From: Nitrococcus sp. | GTDB taxonomy: Bacteria > Pseudomonadota > Gammaproteobacteria > Nitrococcales > Nitrococcaceae | Assembly: GCA_030452365.1 (NCBI GenBank) | Contig: JAKDMK010000138.1 | Location: 1-6,529 of the forward strand | Length of the DNA stretch: 6,529 bases | Direction of reading: 5' to 3' | In this document: in pieces, positions 1-6,439 of the stretch | How positions within the stretch are numbered: the stretch's first letter is position 1 | How the letters are laid out: each line of letters begins with the position of its first letter | The notes under the pieces: generated by a model | The model's database searches: none | The model's input: only the letters and a program-made list of their open reading frames with translations | Told to the model about the DNA's origin: nothing | Program-made: the position numbers and the translations under genes

Positions 1-584
1 TCCTGGGCCTGCTGGCGCCAATTAGGGGGCAGGTGCGGGTATTGGGTGCCGACCCACTGCGTGCCCGCCGCCGGGTGGGCTACGTGCCGCAGTATGTGGA
101 GTTCGCGCGCGACTTCCCCATCTCCGTGCGTGGGGTGGTGCTGATGGGGCGGCTGGGACAAAGCCCACCCTTGTTTGGTTACCGCCATGGCGACCGAGCA
201 ATCGCCATGAGCACTTTGCACGAAGTGGGTTTGGCGGAGCTTGCCGAGAGGCCGATCGGTCAGCTCTCCGGAGGGCAGTTTCAGAGGGTGTTGATCGCCC
301 GAGCGCTCGCCACCGAACCCGAGATCCTGCTGCTCGATGAGCCAACCGCGAACCTGGACCCCCGCGCGGAGCGGGATCTATTCGAATTGCTCAAGGATCT
401 CAATCGCCGCATGACCATTGTCGTCGTCACCCACGACATCGCCTTCGTCTCCGAGTACGTGACCCGGGTCGCATGCCTTAGTCGCGAGCTCGTCTGTCAT
501 ACCACCGAGCCGCTCACCGCCGAGACCATCGAACGCCTCTACGGCCGTCCCATACGTTTTATCCAGCACGAAGGGCATGGTTGA
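1..584 (+). CDS. Zinc/manganese-type ABC transporter ATP-binding protein, 5'-truncated by window edge (ZnuC-like)
   Basis: This is the nucleotide-binding subunit of a metal-ion importer; it hydrolyses ATP at the inner face of the membrane to drive uptake through the permease encoded next. The reading frame is open from position 3, before the first possible start (GTG 33), and reads [17 protein letters not shown], the usual stretch after Walker A, so the true start and the P-loop lie upstream of the window. Visible are 193 residues of about 250: Q-loop YVPQ (81-92), signature LSGGQ (264-278), Walker B ILLLDEP (324-344), the D-loop in TANLD, and the H-loop His (432-434) in VTHD. The protein ends in a His-containing tail (HEGHG), common in metal importers. 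It overlaps the permease start by 8 nt, indicating translational coupling. The family (ABC-3 metal importers) is clear; zinc is the likeliest substrate, but manganese or iron cannot be excluded without the binding protein. Confidence 0.93.
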   Translation, partial: LGLLAPIRGQVRVLGADPLRARRRVGYVPQYVEFARDFPISVRGVVLMGRLGQSPPLFGYRHGDRAIAMSTLHEVGLAELAERPIGQLSGGQFQRVLIARALATEPEILLLDEPTANLDPRAERDLFELLKDLNRRMTIVVVTHDIAFVSEYVTRVACLSRELVCHTTEPLTAETIERLYGRPIRFIQHEGHG

Positions 585-1416
585 CGTGATGGAGTTCTTC
601 CATGCGCTCATGGAATTCGCCTTCCTGCAGAATGCGCTCATGGGCGGCCTGCTGGCGAGCCTCGGCTGCGGCGTGATTGGCCCTTACGTCGTGGTCAAGC
701 GTATCAGCTACCTGGTCGGAGGCATCGCGCATGCCGTGCTGGGCGGCGTCGGTATCGCCTACTATTTCGGTTGGCCGCCGTTTGGCGGTGCGTTAGTGGC
801 GGCCGTAGTGGCGGCGTTAGTGATCGGTTGGGTGAGCCTGCGCTGGCGTCAGCAGGAGGATATGCTCATCGGCGCATTCTGGGCCGGCGGCATGGCTATC
901 GGCATTCTTTTCATCTCGCTTACGCCCGGCTACAACGTCGACCTGATGAGTTTTCTATTCGGCAATATCCTGTTGATCACGCGCGATGATCTGTTGCTGA
1001 TGGCCGCGCTGGATGCAGTCATCCTCGCCCTGATCGCGGTATTCCACCGCCAGTTCCAGGCGGTTTGTTTTGATGAGCAGTTCGCGCGCCTGCGCGGGGT
1101 CGGGGTGACGCAATTCTACCTTCTGCTGCTCTGCATGGTGGCGCTGACCCTGGTCCTATTGATCCAAGTGGTTGGCCTGATTCTAGTGATCGCGCTGGTG
1201 TCGTTGCCGGCGGCCATAGCCGGCCAATGGGTACGCTCACTGAGCGCGATGATGCTCCTCGCGACGGTCTTGGCCGCTGCGGTCACGCTTTCCGGATTGG
1301 GGCTGTCCTATGGGCCTGACCTGCCTTCCGGCGCGACTATCGTTCTGTTGAGCGCGGCGCTCTATTGTTTGTCCACCGTGATGATGGGTATTCGCAAGCG
1401 CCGGATTCAGGGGTGA
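577..1416 (+). CDS. Metal ABC transporter permease, ABC-3 family (ZnuB-like)
   Basis: This integral inner-membrane subunit forms the translocation path for a divalent metal, working with the ATPase just upstream. The 279 residues are the normal family length and contain about eight hydrophobic segments. The second segment carries the family pattern [20 protein letters not shown], including the conserved His; the segment near residues 190-215 ([19 protein letters not shown]) is the strongly conserved ABC-3 core that contacts the ATPase. The protein ends in a basic cytoplasmic tail (RKRRIQG), as expected from the positive-inside rule. ATG 577 lies inside the 3' end of the ATPase gene with GAAGGG directly before it; ATG 589 (MEFFHAL) is an alternative that also fits my memory of homologous N-termini. 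Substrate is inferred to be zinc from the overall type and from the neighbouring zinc peptidase. A periplasmic binding protein gene is not in the window. Confidence 0.93.
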   Translation: MVDVMEFFHALMEFAFLQNALMGGLLASLGCGVIGPYVVVKRISYLVGGIAHAVLGGVGIAYYFGWPPFGGALVAAVVAALVIGWVSLRWRQQEDMLIGAFWAGGMAIGILFISLTPGYNVDLMSFLFGNILLITRDDLLLMAALDAVILALIAVFHRQFQAVCFDEQFARLRGVGVTQFYLLLLCMVALTLVLLIQVVGLILVIALVSLPAAIAGQWVRSLSAMMLLATVLAAAVTLSGLGLSYGPDLPSGATIVLLSAALYCLSTVMMGIRKRRIQG

Positions 1417-1482
1417 GCCGCGCCGATTGCTGCTTGGGGCGTGCATTCTTGGGGTGGGGACATCGCCGTTGGAATAAAGGAC

Positions 1483-2328
1483 ATGCGAAGGGTGTGGCGG
1501 CTAATAGGCCAGTTGACTTTGCTTTTGCTCTCTACTAGCAGCGTGCTAGCGGATGAGCGCCTCCATCTCAGCGGCCAGGCTATCCAGGGCGGGATGCTGA
1601 TCGGCCATACCATACCTGGAGCGCAGGTGCGTTTCGATGGACGCGCTGTCAGAGTATCGCCCGACGGCGTGTTCGTCATCGGCTTCGGCCGCAATGCGCG
1701 CGAGCACCTGCTGCTTGAGATCCGTTATGCGGACACGAGCGTGTTGCAGCGTCGCCTTACGATACATCAGCGCCACTACCGCGTTCAGCGGATCAACGGC
1801 CTGCCGCCACGGGAAGTGACCCCGGACCAGGCGGAGCTGGCGCGGATCCGCCGCGACGGGGCGCAGATTCGACGGGCACGGCTCAAAGACAGCGCTCGCA
1901 CCGATTTCGATGGTGAGTGGATTTGGCCGGTCATTGGAACGATCACGGGGGTTTATGGCAGTCAACGTATTCTCAACGGCAAGCCGCGTAGCGCGCACAC
2001 GGGGGTCGATATCGCTGCCCCGGCGGGCACGCCGGTTCGCGCCCCGGCCGATGGGGTAGTCAGCTTTGCCGCCGAGGATCTGTTCTTCTCCGGCGGCACC
2101 GTGATTCTCGATCACGGGCATGGCATTTCCAGTACCTACGTTCATCTCAGGCGAATTTTGGTCCGCATAGGCGAGGCGGTTCAGAAGGGGCAAAGCCTTG
2201 GTGAAGTCGGGGCAACCGGGCGTGCTACCGGTCCCAACTTGCATTGGGGATTGAACTGGTTCGACCACCGGCTAGACCCAAGCCTGCTCGTGCCAAGCAT
2301 GGCCAAGGCTCGCGCGGCGCAGCGTTGA
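1483..2328 (+). CDS. Exported M23-family (LytM-type) metallopeptidase, probable peptidoglycan endopeptidase
   Basis: This predicted zinc-dependent endopeptidase would cleave peptide cross-links of peptidoglycan in the periplasm. ATG 1483 is chosen over the longer GTG 1441 because it starts directly with a signal peptide: basic MRRVWR, hydrophobic core LIGQLTLLLL, and a likely signal peptidase I site after VLA (residue 23). Residues 24-140 form a beta-rich N-terminal region (LSGQAIQGGMLIGHTIPGA) typical of this subgroup, ending in a basic linker. The M23 domain covers about 145-275. Zinc ligands are His172 and Asp176 (HTGVD) and His254 (NLHW); His221 (YVHL) is the usual second catalytic His. 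The first His of the HxH motif is Asn252 instead, so activity may be altered, although the rest of the fold looks intact. The gene follows the metal importer permease by 66 nt and could share its transcript. M23 family is sure; enzymatic activity and precise bond specificity are not. Confidence 0.92.
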   Translation: MRRVWRLIGQLTLLLLSTSSVLADERLHLSGQAIQGGMLIGHTIPGAQVRFDGRAVRVSPDGVFVIGFGRNAREHLLLEIRYADTSVLQRRLTIHQRHYRVQRINGLPPREVTPDQAELARIRRDGAQIRRARLKDSARTDFDGEWIWPVIGTITGVYGSQRILNGKPRSAHTGVDIAAPAGTPVRAPADGVVSFAAEDLFFSGGTVILDHGHGISSTYVHLRRILVRIGEAVQKGQSLGEVGATGRATGPNLHWGLNWFDHRLDPSLLVPSMAKARAAQR

Positions 2329-2470
2329 TCGGCGTGTGCGGCACCTGATCAAGCGGTGGCTGGAATTTGCTGTGTAAGAGAACGACCAAAGTGGTCGGAA
2401 GACCAGGACGTCCGAGGCCAAGGACAAGAGGCGCGCAATCCCGCGGGGTTCACCCATGGCTGCGCTGAAC
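2327..2470 (+). pseudogene. Degenerate fragment of a group II intron-type reverse transcriptase
   Basis: Translating the frame with codons at 2327, 2330 and so on gives DRRVRHLIKRWLEFAV, then a TAA stop (2375-2377), then ENDQSGRKTRTSEAKDKRR and AIPRGSPMAAL. This order matches what I recall of group II intron reverse transcriptases: a segment like RVLRLIKRWLEAPVEE, a charged linker (GRKxRTxEAKD), then the RT motif RRGIPQGSPISPLL. The in-frame TAA sits where a Glu codon (GAA) is expected, a single G-to-T change. Nothing of the YADD catalytic motif follows: after about 2467 the frame no longer resembles RT and runs on into the 6S RNA gene. No intron domain V/VI is visible. A perfect 6-bp hairpin (CGACCA-AAG-TGGTCG, 2383-2397) lies inside; it has no T-run. 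The assignment rests on about 45 codons, recognised by eye only. Confidence 0.55.
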
Positions 2471-2499
2471 GGCGGCCGCTCGGAACCGAAGCAAGGGAC

Positions 2500-2528
2500 T
2501 AGACGGGCTCCTGCTGGTACGGCATTAT
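2500..2528 (+). promoter_or_regulatory. Candidate sigma70 promoter for 6S RNA
   Basis: TAGACG (2500-2505) and CATTAT (2523-2528) each match four of six bases of the -35 and -10 consensus and are separated by 17 nt. Initiation 7-9 nt downstream would fall at about 2535-2537, exactly where the closing stem of the 6S RNA begins. The position supports it more than the match scores do. It would also drive the downstream fau and EVE genes by read-through, as in the E. coli ssrS-ygfA transcript. Confidence 0.45.
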
Positions 2529-2536
2529 CCGCCTTA

Positions 2537-2726
2537 GACATCCCCTGCGGTGTTCGAGAGCAGGTAGTACGTTTTCTTGAGCCGACAATCATCGCTAAGG
2601 GAACAAAGTAGCGGCGCTGGTGAGCAAGTCTGCCACGGAGTAGAAAGCCTAAAGGGCTGCTCGGTATTCCCACCTGAACCGAAGGGTTCAAGGGCGATGC
2701 CTGCACGGCACTGCGCGGGGGATGTC
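2537..2726 (+). ncRNA. ssrS: 6S RNA, global regulator of sigma70 RNA polymerase
   Basis: 6S RNA binds the housekeeping RNA polymerase holoenzyme by mimicking an open promoter and represses many promoters in stationary phase. The ends pair: GACATCCCC (2537-2545) with GGGGATGTC (2718-2726), followed by six T (2727-2732). Conserved blocks match E. coli ssrS in the same order: TGTTCGAGAGC (2551-2561; E. coli TGTTCGCAAGC), CTTGAGCCGA (2576-2585; E. coli CCTGAGCCGA), CTGGTGAGCA (2617-2626; E. coli TTGGTGAGCA), and CACCTGAACCGAAGGGTTCA (2671-2690; E. coli CACCTTGAACCAAGGGTTCA), followed by AAGGG and a GCCTGC block. TGAACC/GGTTCA (2675-2690) forms a small hairpin in the 3' half. The length, about 190 nt, is normal (E. 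coli 184). It lies directly upstream of the folate cyclo-ligase gene, the classical gammaproteobacterial location. The exact 5' and 3' ends are uncertain by a few bases. Confidence 0.95.
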
Positions 2727-2788
2727 TTTTTTGTGCCTATAGCGGGCACCCATAAACACACCCTAGAGCGCAGGGAAACGGGTGGCGC

Positions 2789-3445
2789 ATGGAATCCAGG
2801 GCCGAGATCCGCCGCCGAATGCGCCGGCAGCGTCGTCAATTGTGCCTGCGCGAGCGCACCCAGGCGGCCCGCCGCCTCGCTGCGGTGCTGCGCCGAAGCC
2901 GCTTATACCGGCACAGCCGCCACATCGCAGGCTATTGGGCGGTGGATGGCGAGATCGACCTCAACCCGTTCCTGCAGCACGCCCATCAGGACGGGCGAGC
3001 GATCTACTTGCCTGCCTTGAGCCGTGGGCCGAGCAGGAAGCTTCGCTTCCACCGTTTTCATCCAGGCGCGCCCCTGCGCGTAAACCGCTTTGGCATCCCG
3101 GAGCCAGTGCCGCGACCGTCCAATCAAATCGCCTGCCGGCGCCTGGATTTGGTGCTGCTTCCCCTGGTGGCGTTCGACCGGCAAGGGCACCGGCTGGGTA
3201 TGGGCGGCGGTTTCTATGATCGGGCTTTCGCCAGTCTGCGCCAGTGGCGCGGTCGCTGGCGGCACCCTCAGCTGCTAGGCGTTGCCTTCAGCTTTCAGAG
3301 CATCGCCGAGCTGCGAGCCGAGCCCTGGGATGTGCCGCTTGCCGGAGTTGCGACCGAGCGGGGCTTGATCCGATGTAGCCAGCGGATGGCCCGATCCGTT
3401 GCAACAACAGCCGATAACCTATTTGCCCAGACGGGGAGAGCATGA
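2789..3445 (+). CDS. fau: 5-formyltetrahydrofolate cyclo-ligase (methenyl-THF synthetase)
   Basis: This cytoplasmic enzyme uses ATP to convert 5-formyltetrahydrofolate to 5,10-methenyltetrahydrofolate, returning the storage form to the active one-carbon pool. The 218 residues show the family signature GMGGGFYDR (residues 137-145, the phosphate/ATP loop), the preceding LDLVLLPLVAFDRQGHRLG, the N-terminal basic helix (EIRRRMRRQRR), GYWAVDGEIDLNPF (substrate side), and the late WDVPLAGVATERG block. The family usually has about 180-200 residues; the last 25 or so here form a variable tail. ATG 2789 is preceded by GGGTGG. It lies 62 nt after the 6S RNA end and overlaps the EVE gene by 4 nt (ATGA), so a 6S-fau-EVE transcript is likely. 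The leader contains a weak hairpin (GTGCC/GGCAC, 2733-2749). In E. coli, this gene (ygfA) is co-transcribed with ssrS and linked to persister formation. Confidence 0.95.
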   Translation: MESRAEIRRRMRRQRRQLCLRERTQAARRLAAVLRRSRLYRHSRHIAGYWAVDGEIDLNPFLQHAHQDGRAIYLPALSRGPSRKLRFHRFHPGAPLRVNRFGIPEPVPRPSNQIACRRLDLVLLPLVAFDRQGHRLGMGGGFYDRAFASLRQWRGRWRHPQLLGVAFSFQSIAELRAEPWDVPLAGVATERGLIRCSQRMARSVATTADNLFAQTGRA

Positions 3446-3978
3446 GCTACTGGGTGATGAAATCCGAGCCGGGTGTGTATGGCATCGACGAGCTCGCCGC
3501 ACAGCCCTTACAAACGGATCACTGGGAAGGTGTTCGCAACTACCAGGCCCGCAATATGCTGCGCGATGAGATGCGGCCAGGCGATCTTGCCCTGTTCTAC
3601 CATTCCAAATGCCCGCAGCCCGGTGTGGTCGGAATCATGGAGGTCGTGCGCGCCGGCTATCCGGATCACACGGCCTTCGATCCTGAGTCGAAATACTACG
3701 ATCCTAAGAGTGACCCGGATCGGCCCCGCTGGTACATGGTCGATGTTTGCTTCAAGCGGCGTCTGTCTCGAACCATCCCGCTTGCCGAGCTCAAGGCCAA
3801 TCCCGCGTTGGCGGACACACTGCTGGTCCAACGCGGCAGCCGGTTGTCCATCACGCCGCTGATCTCCGCGCAATGGCAGGCCATCTTGGATATGGAGCGC
3901 GAAGGATGGGGTCAGGACACCGCGCTTGCGCGTCACAGTGGCTTTATAAACACCCGTGAGTTGCGCCGGAAGTTATAG
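3442..3978 (+). CDS. EVE-domain protein (PUA-like, predicted modified-base or RNA binding)
   Basis: EVE domains have a PUA-like fold related to ASCH and YTH domains, and several bind modified bases in DNA or RNA; the role of this small stand-alone bacterial type is not settled. The sequence has all the hallmarks in order: YWVMKSEP at the N-terminus (3-10), WEGVRNYQARN (28-38), GDLALFYHS (47-55), GVVGIMEVV, the YYDPKS and RWYMVDV blocks, then LLVQRGSRLSITPL. The domain should end near residue 150; residues of about 152-178 are a charged C-terminal extension not typical of the core family. Its last 15 codons overlap the 3' end of argA on the other strand. The start ATG overlaps the fau stop (ATGA), with GGGGAG three bases before it. 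Co-occurrence with fau and 6S RNA is common in gammaproteobacteria, but a functional link is not established. Confidence 0.94.
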   Translation: MSYWVMKSEPGVYGIDELAAQPLQTDHWEGVRNYQARNMLRDEMRPGDLALFYHSKCPQPGVVGIMEVVRAGYPDHTAFDPESKYYDPKSDPDRPRWYMVDVCFKRRLSRTIPLAELKANPALADTLLVQRGSRLSITPLISAQWQAILDMEREGWGQDTALARHSGFINTRELRRKL

Positions 3979-5249
3979 AACATCTGCCGGCCAACCGGGA
4001 GCTCCTGCAGACTCGCGGGCCGGAAACCGCGCTCCTGGAACCAGTGCGCGCTGCGGGTGGTCAGCACGAAAAGCGCCGCTACACCCTGCGCCCGGGCGGT
4101 GCGCTCTAACTGCCGGAGCAGGACGTCCCCGCGCTCACCGCCCCGGTACTCAGGATGCACCACAAAACAGGCGAGCTCCGCCATCGCGCCCTCGGTCATG
4201 AGATAGAGCGCGGCGCAGGCAATAACGGCGCCCTCGCGCACGATTACCGTGAAATGCTCGATTTCCGTTTCGAGCCGCTCGCGTGAGCGGCGCACCAGAG
4301 TGCCGTCGCGTTCAAGCGGATCGAGCAGCGCCAAAATACCCCCGATATCATCGATGACGGCGCAGCGTGTGATTTCGAATGGCCGCGCGGTGATCAGAGT
4401 CCCTATCCCATCGCGGGTGAATAGCTCTAGCAGCAATGCCCCATCGACTGCTCCAGCGAGCAGATGCACCCGCTGTACACCGCCACGACACGCATCGAGC
4501 GTCCCCGCAAGCAGCCGCCGCAGATCGGGGCTAAGCTCAGGATGATCCTGCAAATAAAGCTGCACTTCCTCTGTGGTCATCTCCCGTACCAGAGCGGCGT
4601 CGCTATCGAGCACGCGTGCCAACTGCTGCAGGAACAGCAGTTTGTCGGCGCGAATCGTCTGGGCAACGGCCAGCGCCACGTCCTCCGAGTAGAGATTGAA
4701 TACCTCGCCGGTGGGCGAATAGCCAAGCGGCCCGATCAAGACTACCGCACCATCATCCAGGCGTTGGCGGATCGCTTCCCCATCCACTCGGCGGACCTCC
4801 CCGGTATGGAGATAATCGACGCCGTCGCGAATTCCCAACGGCCGCGCGGTAACGAAATTGCCGGACGCCACCCGGATACGCAAACCGGCCATCGGTGAAT
4901 TGGCGAGCCCCATGGACAGCAACGCTTCAATCTCCACCCGAATCGAACCCACCGCTTCTTTTACGCAGGCAAGTGCGGGTTCGTCCGTGACGCGCAGCCC
5001 GTTGACATAGCGGATGGTGCATTCGCGCTCGCGCAGGCGCTGCTCGATCTGCGGTCGTCCGCCCGGAACCAGCACCAGCCGAACGCCCAAGCTGCTCAGC
5101 AGTGCAATATCATGAATCAGCGCGGGTAAAGTCCCATCGGCCACCGTTTCGCCGCCGAAAGCGATGACAAACGTTCGTCCCCGGTGGGCATTGATGTAAG
5201 GCGAGCTGTGGCGAAACCAGTCGACGAACTGGGTTGGCTCCCAGGTCAT
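3933..5249 (-). CDS. argA: Amino-acid N-acetyltransferase (N-acetylglutamate synthase)
   Basis: ArgA acetylates L-glutamate with acetyl-CoA, the first step of arginine synthesis, and is usually feedback-inhibited by arginine. The 438 residues match the classical form (E. coli 443). Residues 1 to about 290 are the amino-acid kinase-like regulatory domain: FVIAFGGETV (27-36), HDIALLSSLGVRLVLV, GRPQIEQRL, and the block VLIGPLGYSPTGEVFNLYSEDVA (about 170-190), written here only as landmarks. Residues of about 300-438 are the GNAT catalytic domain: VHPEYRGGERGDVLLRQLE (acetyl-CoA loop), FVLTTRSAHWFQERGF, and the conserved end YNFRRNSRVFIKPL, which supports the annotated stop. The start ATG overlaps the argE stop by 4 nt and has GGGGGAG four bases upstream, so the genes are translationally coupled. 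The last 46 nt overlap the EVE gene on the opposite strand. One small departure: VPGGRPQ where VHGARPQ or VYGARPQ is usual. Confidence 0.96.
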   Translation of the reverse strand: MTWEPTQFVDWFRHSSPYINAHRGRTFVIAFGGETVADGTLPALIHDIALLSSLGVRLVLVPGGRPQIEQRLRERECTIRYVNGLRVTDEPALACVKEAVGSIRVEIEALLSMGLANSPMAGLRIRVASGNFVTARPLGIRDGVDYLHTGEVRRVDGEAIRQRLDDGAVVLIGPLGYSPTGEVFNLYSEDVALAVAQTIRADKLLFLQQLARVLDSDAALVREMTTEEVQLYLQDHPELSPDLRRLLAGTLDACRGGVQRVHLLAGAVDGALLLELFTRDGIGTLITARPFEITRCAVIDDIGGILALLDPLERDGTLVRRSRERLETEIEHFTVIVREGAVIACAALYLMTEGAMAELACFVVHPEYRGGERGDVLLRQLERTARAQGVAALFVLTTRSAHWFQERGFRPASLQELPVGRQMFYNFRRNSRVFIKPL

Positions 5250-6424
5250 CGCGCTCCCCCGGCTGCCGGCGGGTTCAGGCAGAAACGGTGGATGAATCGC
5301 TGCAGCAGATCGATCATGGGGGCAATGCGCTCGACCGCTAGGTACTCGTCTGGTTGATGAGCCTGATCGATATCCCCGGCCCCCAACACCACCACCTCCA
5401 TGCCGAGCGCCACGAAAAACGGTCCCTCGGTGCCGAAAGCGACCGCGCCGGATTGCGCTCCCGTGAGCTCCTGCGCGACCTCGATGATGAATGAGTCCTC
5501 TGGGGTCTCAAGCGGCGGCAGGCCCGGGAACAGCGAGCGTATCTCCAAAGTCACGGCAGAGCCCGCGAGCGCCCGCTCGAGGCGCTGGCGCAGCTCTGCA
5601 CGCAGCGCACCAATATCCATTCCCGGCAGCGGCCTTAGATCAAACCGCAGCTCCGCCTCGGCGCAGATGCGGTTGGGATTATCGCCACCGTGGATATGAC
5701 CGAGGTTCAGGGTCGGCTCCGGGACAAAAAACCGATCATCACGGTAGCGCCGCTGCAGCTCCGCACGCCAGGCGAGTATTTCGTTGAGCACCGCGCTCAT
5801 CGCCTCCAGCGCATTTACCCCAAAGCGGGGGTCGCTGGAGTGACCGGAACGGCCGATCAGGCGCACCGCCTCCATCATGACGCCCTTATGCAGATGAATC
5901 GGCCGCAACCCGGTCGGTTCGCCGATTAAGGCGTAACGGCCGAGCGGCCGGCCATCATCAACCAAGGCCTTGGCGCCGCTCATCCCACTTTCCTCGTCGG
6001 CCGTGGCGAGGAGGATCAGCGGCCGTTGCAAATCCCGTGCGCGCAGCTCCCGGATTGCTTCAAGCGCAAGGGCAAAAAAGGATTTCATATCGCTGCTGCC
6101 GAGTCCGTACAAGCGCCCGTGACGCTCCGTGAGCTGGAAAGGATCCGTGCTCCAGCGAGTCGCATCGTATGGAACCGTATCGGTATGCCCTGCCAGGACC
6201 AGTCCTTCGGCGCCGCTGCCAAGCGTTGCCACCAGATTTGCCTTATGTGGCTCGCCGGGCAGGCCGCGGATGTCAATGGCGAAGCCCAAGGAATCGAGCC
6301 ATTGCGCCAGTCGCTCGATCACCGCACGGTTGCCCTGATCCAAAGCCGGATCGACGCTGCTGACGGACGGCAGCGCAATCAGTTCGCTTAGCATCTCCCG
6401 TAGACTTGGCATGGTAACGGCCAT
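5246..6424 (-). CDS. argE: Acetylornithine deacetylase, M20 family
   Basis: ArgE hydrolyses N2-acetylornithine to ornithine and acetate in the linear arginine pathway; it is a cytoplasmic two-metal (zinc or cobalt) enzyme. The 392 residues (E. coli 383) contain every expected M20 residue: His80 and Asp82 in AGHTDTVP, the bridging Asp112 in GSSDMKS, the catalytic base Glu144 with metal ligand Glu145 in TADEESG, Glu169 in GEPTG, and His356 in DQAHQPDEYL. The central lid/dimerisation domain begins near KGVMMEAVRLIGRSGHSS, and NPNRICAEAELRFDLRP is the usual segment closing it. ATG 6424 is preferred over the in-frame ATG four codons later because TAGGAG lies six bases upstream. It is the first gene of an argE-argA pair. 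Pairing a deacetylase with ArgA fits a linear pathway; no ArgJ-type recycling enzyme is in the window. Confidence 0.96.
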   Translation of the reverse strand: MAVTMPSLREMLSELIALPSVSSVDPALDQGNRAVIERLAQWLDSLGFAIDIRGLPGEPHKANLVATLGSGAEGLVLAGHTDTVPYDATRWSTDPFQLTERHGRLYGLGSSDMKSFFALALEAIRELRARDLQRPLILLATADEESGMSGAKALVDDGRPLGRYALIGEPTGLRPIHLHKGVMMEAVRLIGRSGHSSDPRFGVNALEAMSAVLNEILAWRAELQRRYRDDRFFVPEPTLNLGHIHGGDNPNRICAEAELRFDLRPLPGMDIGALRAELRQRLERALAGSAVTLEIRSLFPGLPPLETPEDSFIIEVAQELTGAQSGAVAFGTEGPFFVALGMEVVVLGAGDIDQAHQPDEYLAVERIAPMIDLLQRFIHRFCLNPPAAGGAR

Positions 6425-6430
6425 CGCGCA

Positions 6431-6436
6431 CTCCTA
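6431..6436 (-). promoter_or_regulatory. Ribosome binding site of argE
   Basis: On the minus strand this reads TAGGAG, six bases before the ATG at 6424. It decides the start over the second in-frame ATG (codon 5), which has no comparable site. Confidence 0.75.
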
Positions 6437-6439
6437 AAG

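Noticed and set aside
1441..1482. GTG 1441 as the start of the M23 peptidase.
   Set aside because: It would add 14 residues before a complete signal peptide that begins exactly at ATG 1483.
1546..2268. A 240-codon open frame on the minus strand within the M23 gene.
   Set aside because: It is fully antisense to a clear M23 peptidase; long antisense frames are common at this GC content and the translation shows no domain.
2383..2397. Perfect hairpin CGACCA-AAG-TGGTCG as the terminator of the importer-M23 operon.
   Set aside because: No T-run follows, and it lies within the RT-like reading frame, where it can arise from coding sequence.
2456..2611. A 51-codon + strand frame starting with ATG at 2456 (MAALNGG...).
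   Set aside because: It starts within the RT-like remnant and ends inside the 6S RNA; no ribosome binding site and no recognisable protein.
2272..3020. Open frames of about 100-147 codons on both strands across the 6S RNA region.
   Set aside because: They cross the structured RNA and neighbouring gene starts, have arginine/serine/proline-rich composition typical of non-coding frames in GC-rich DNA, and match nothing I know.
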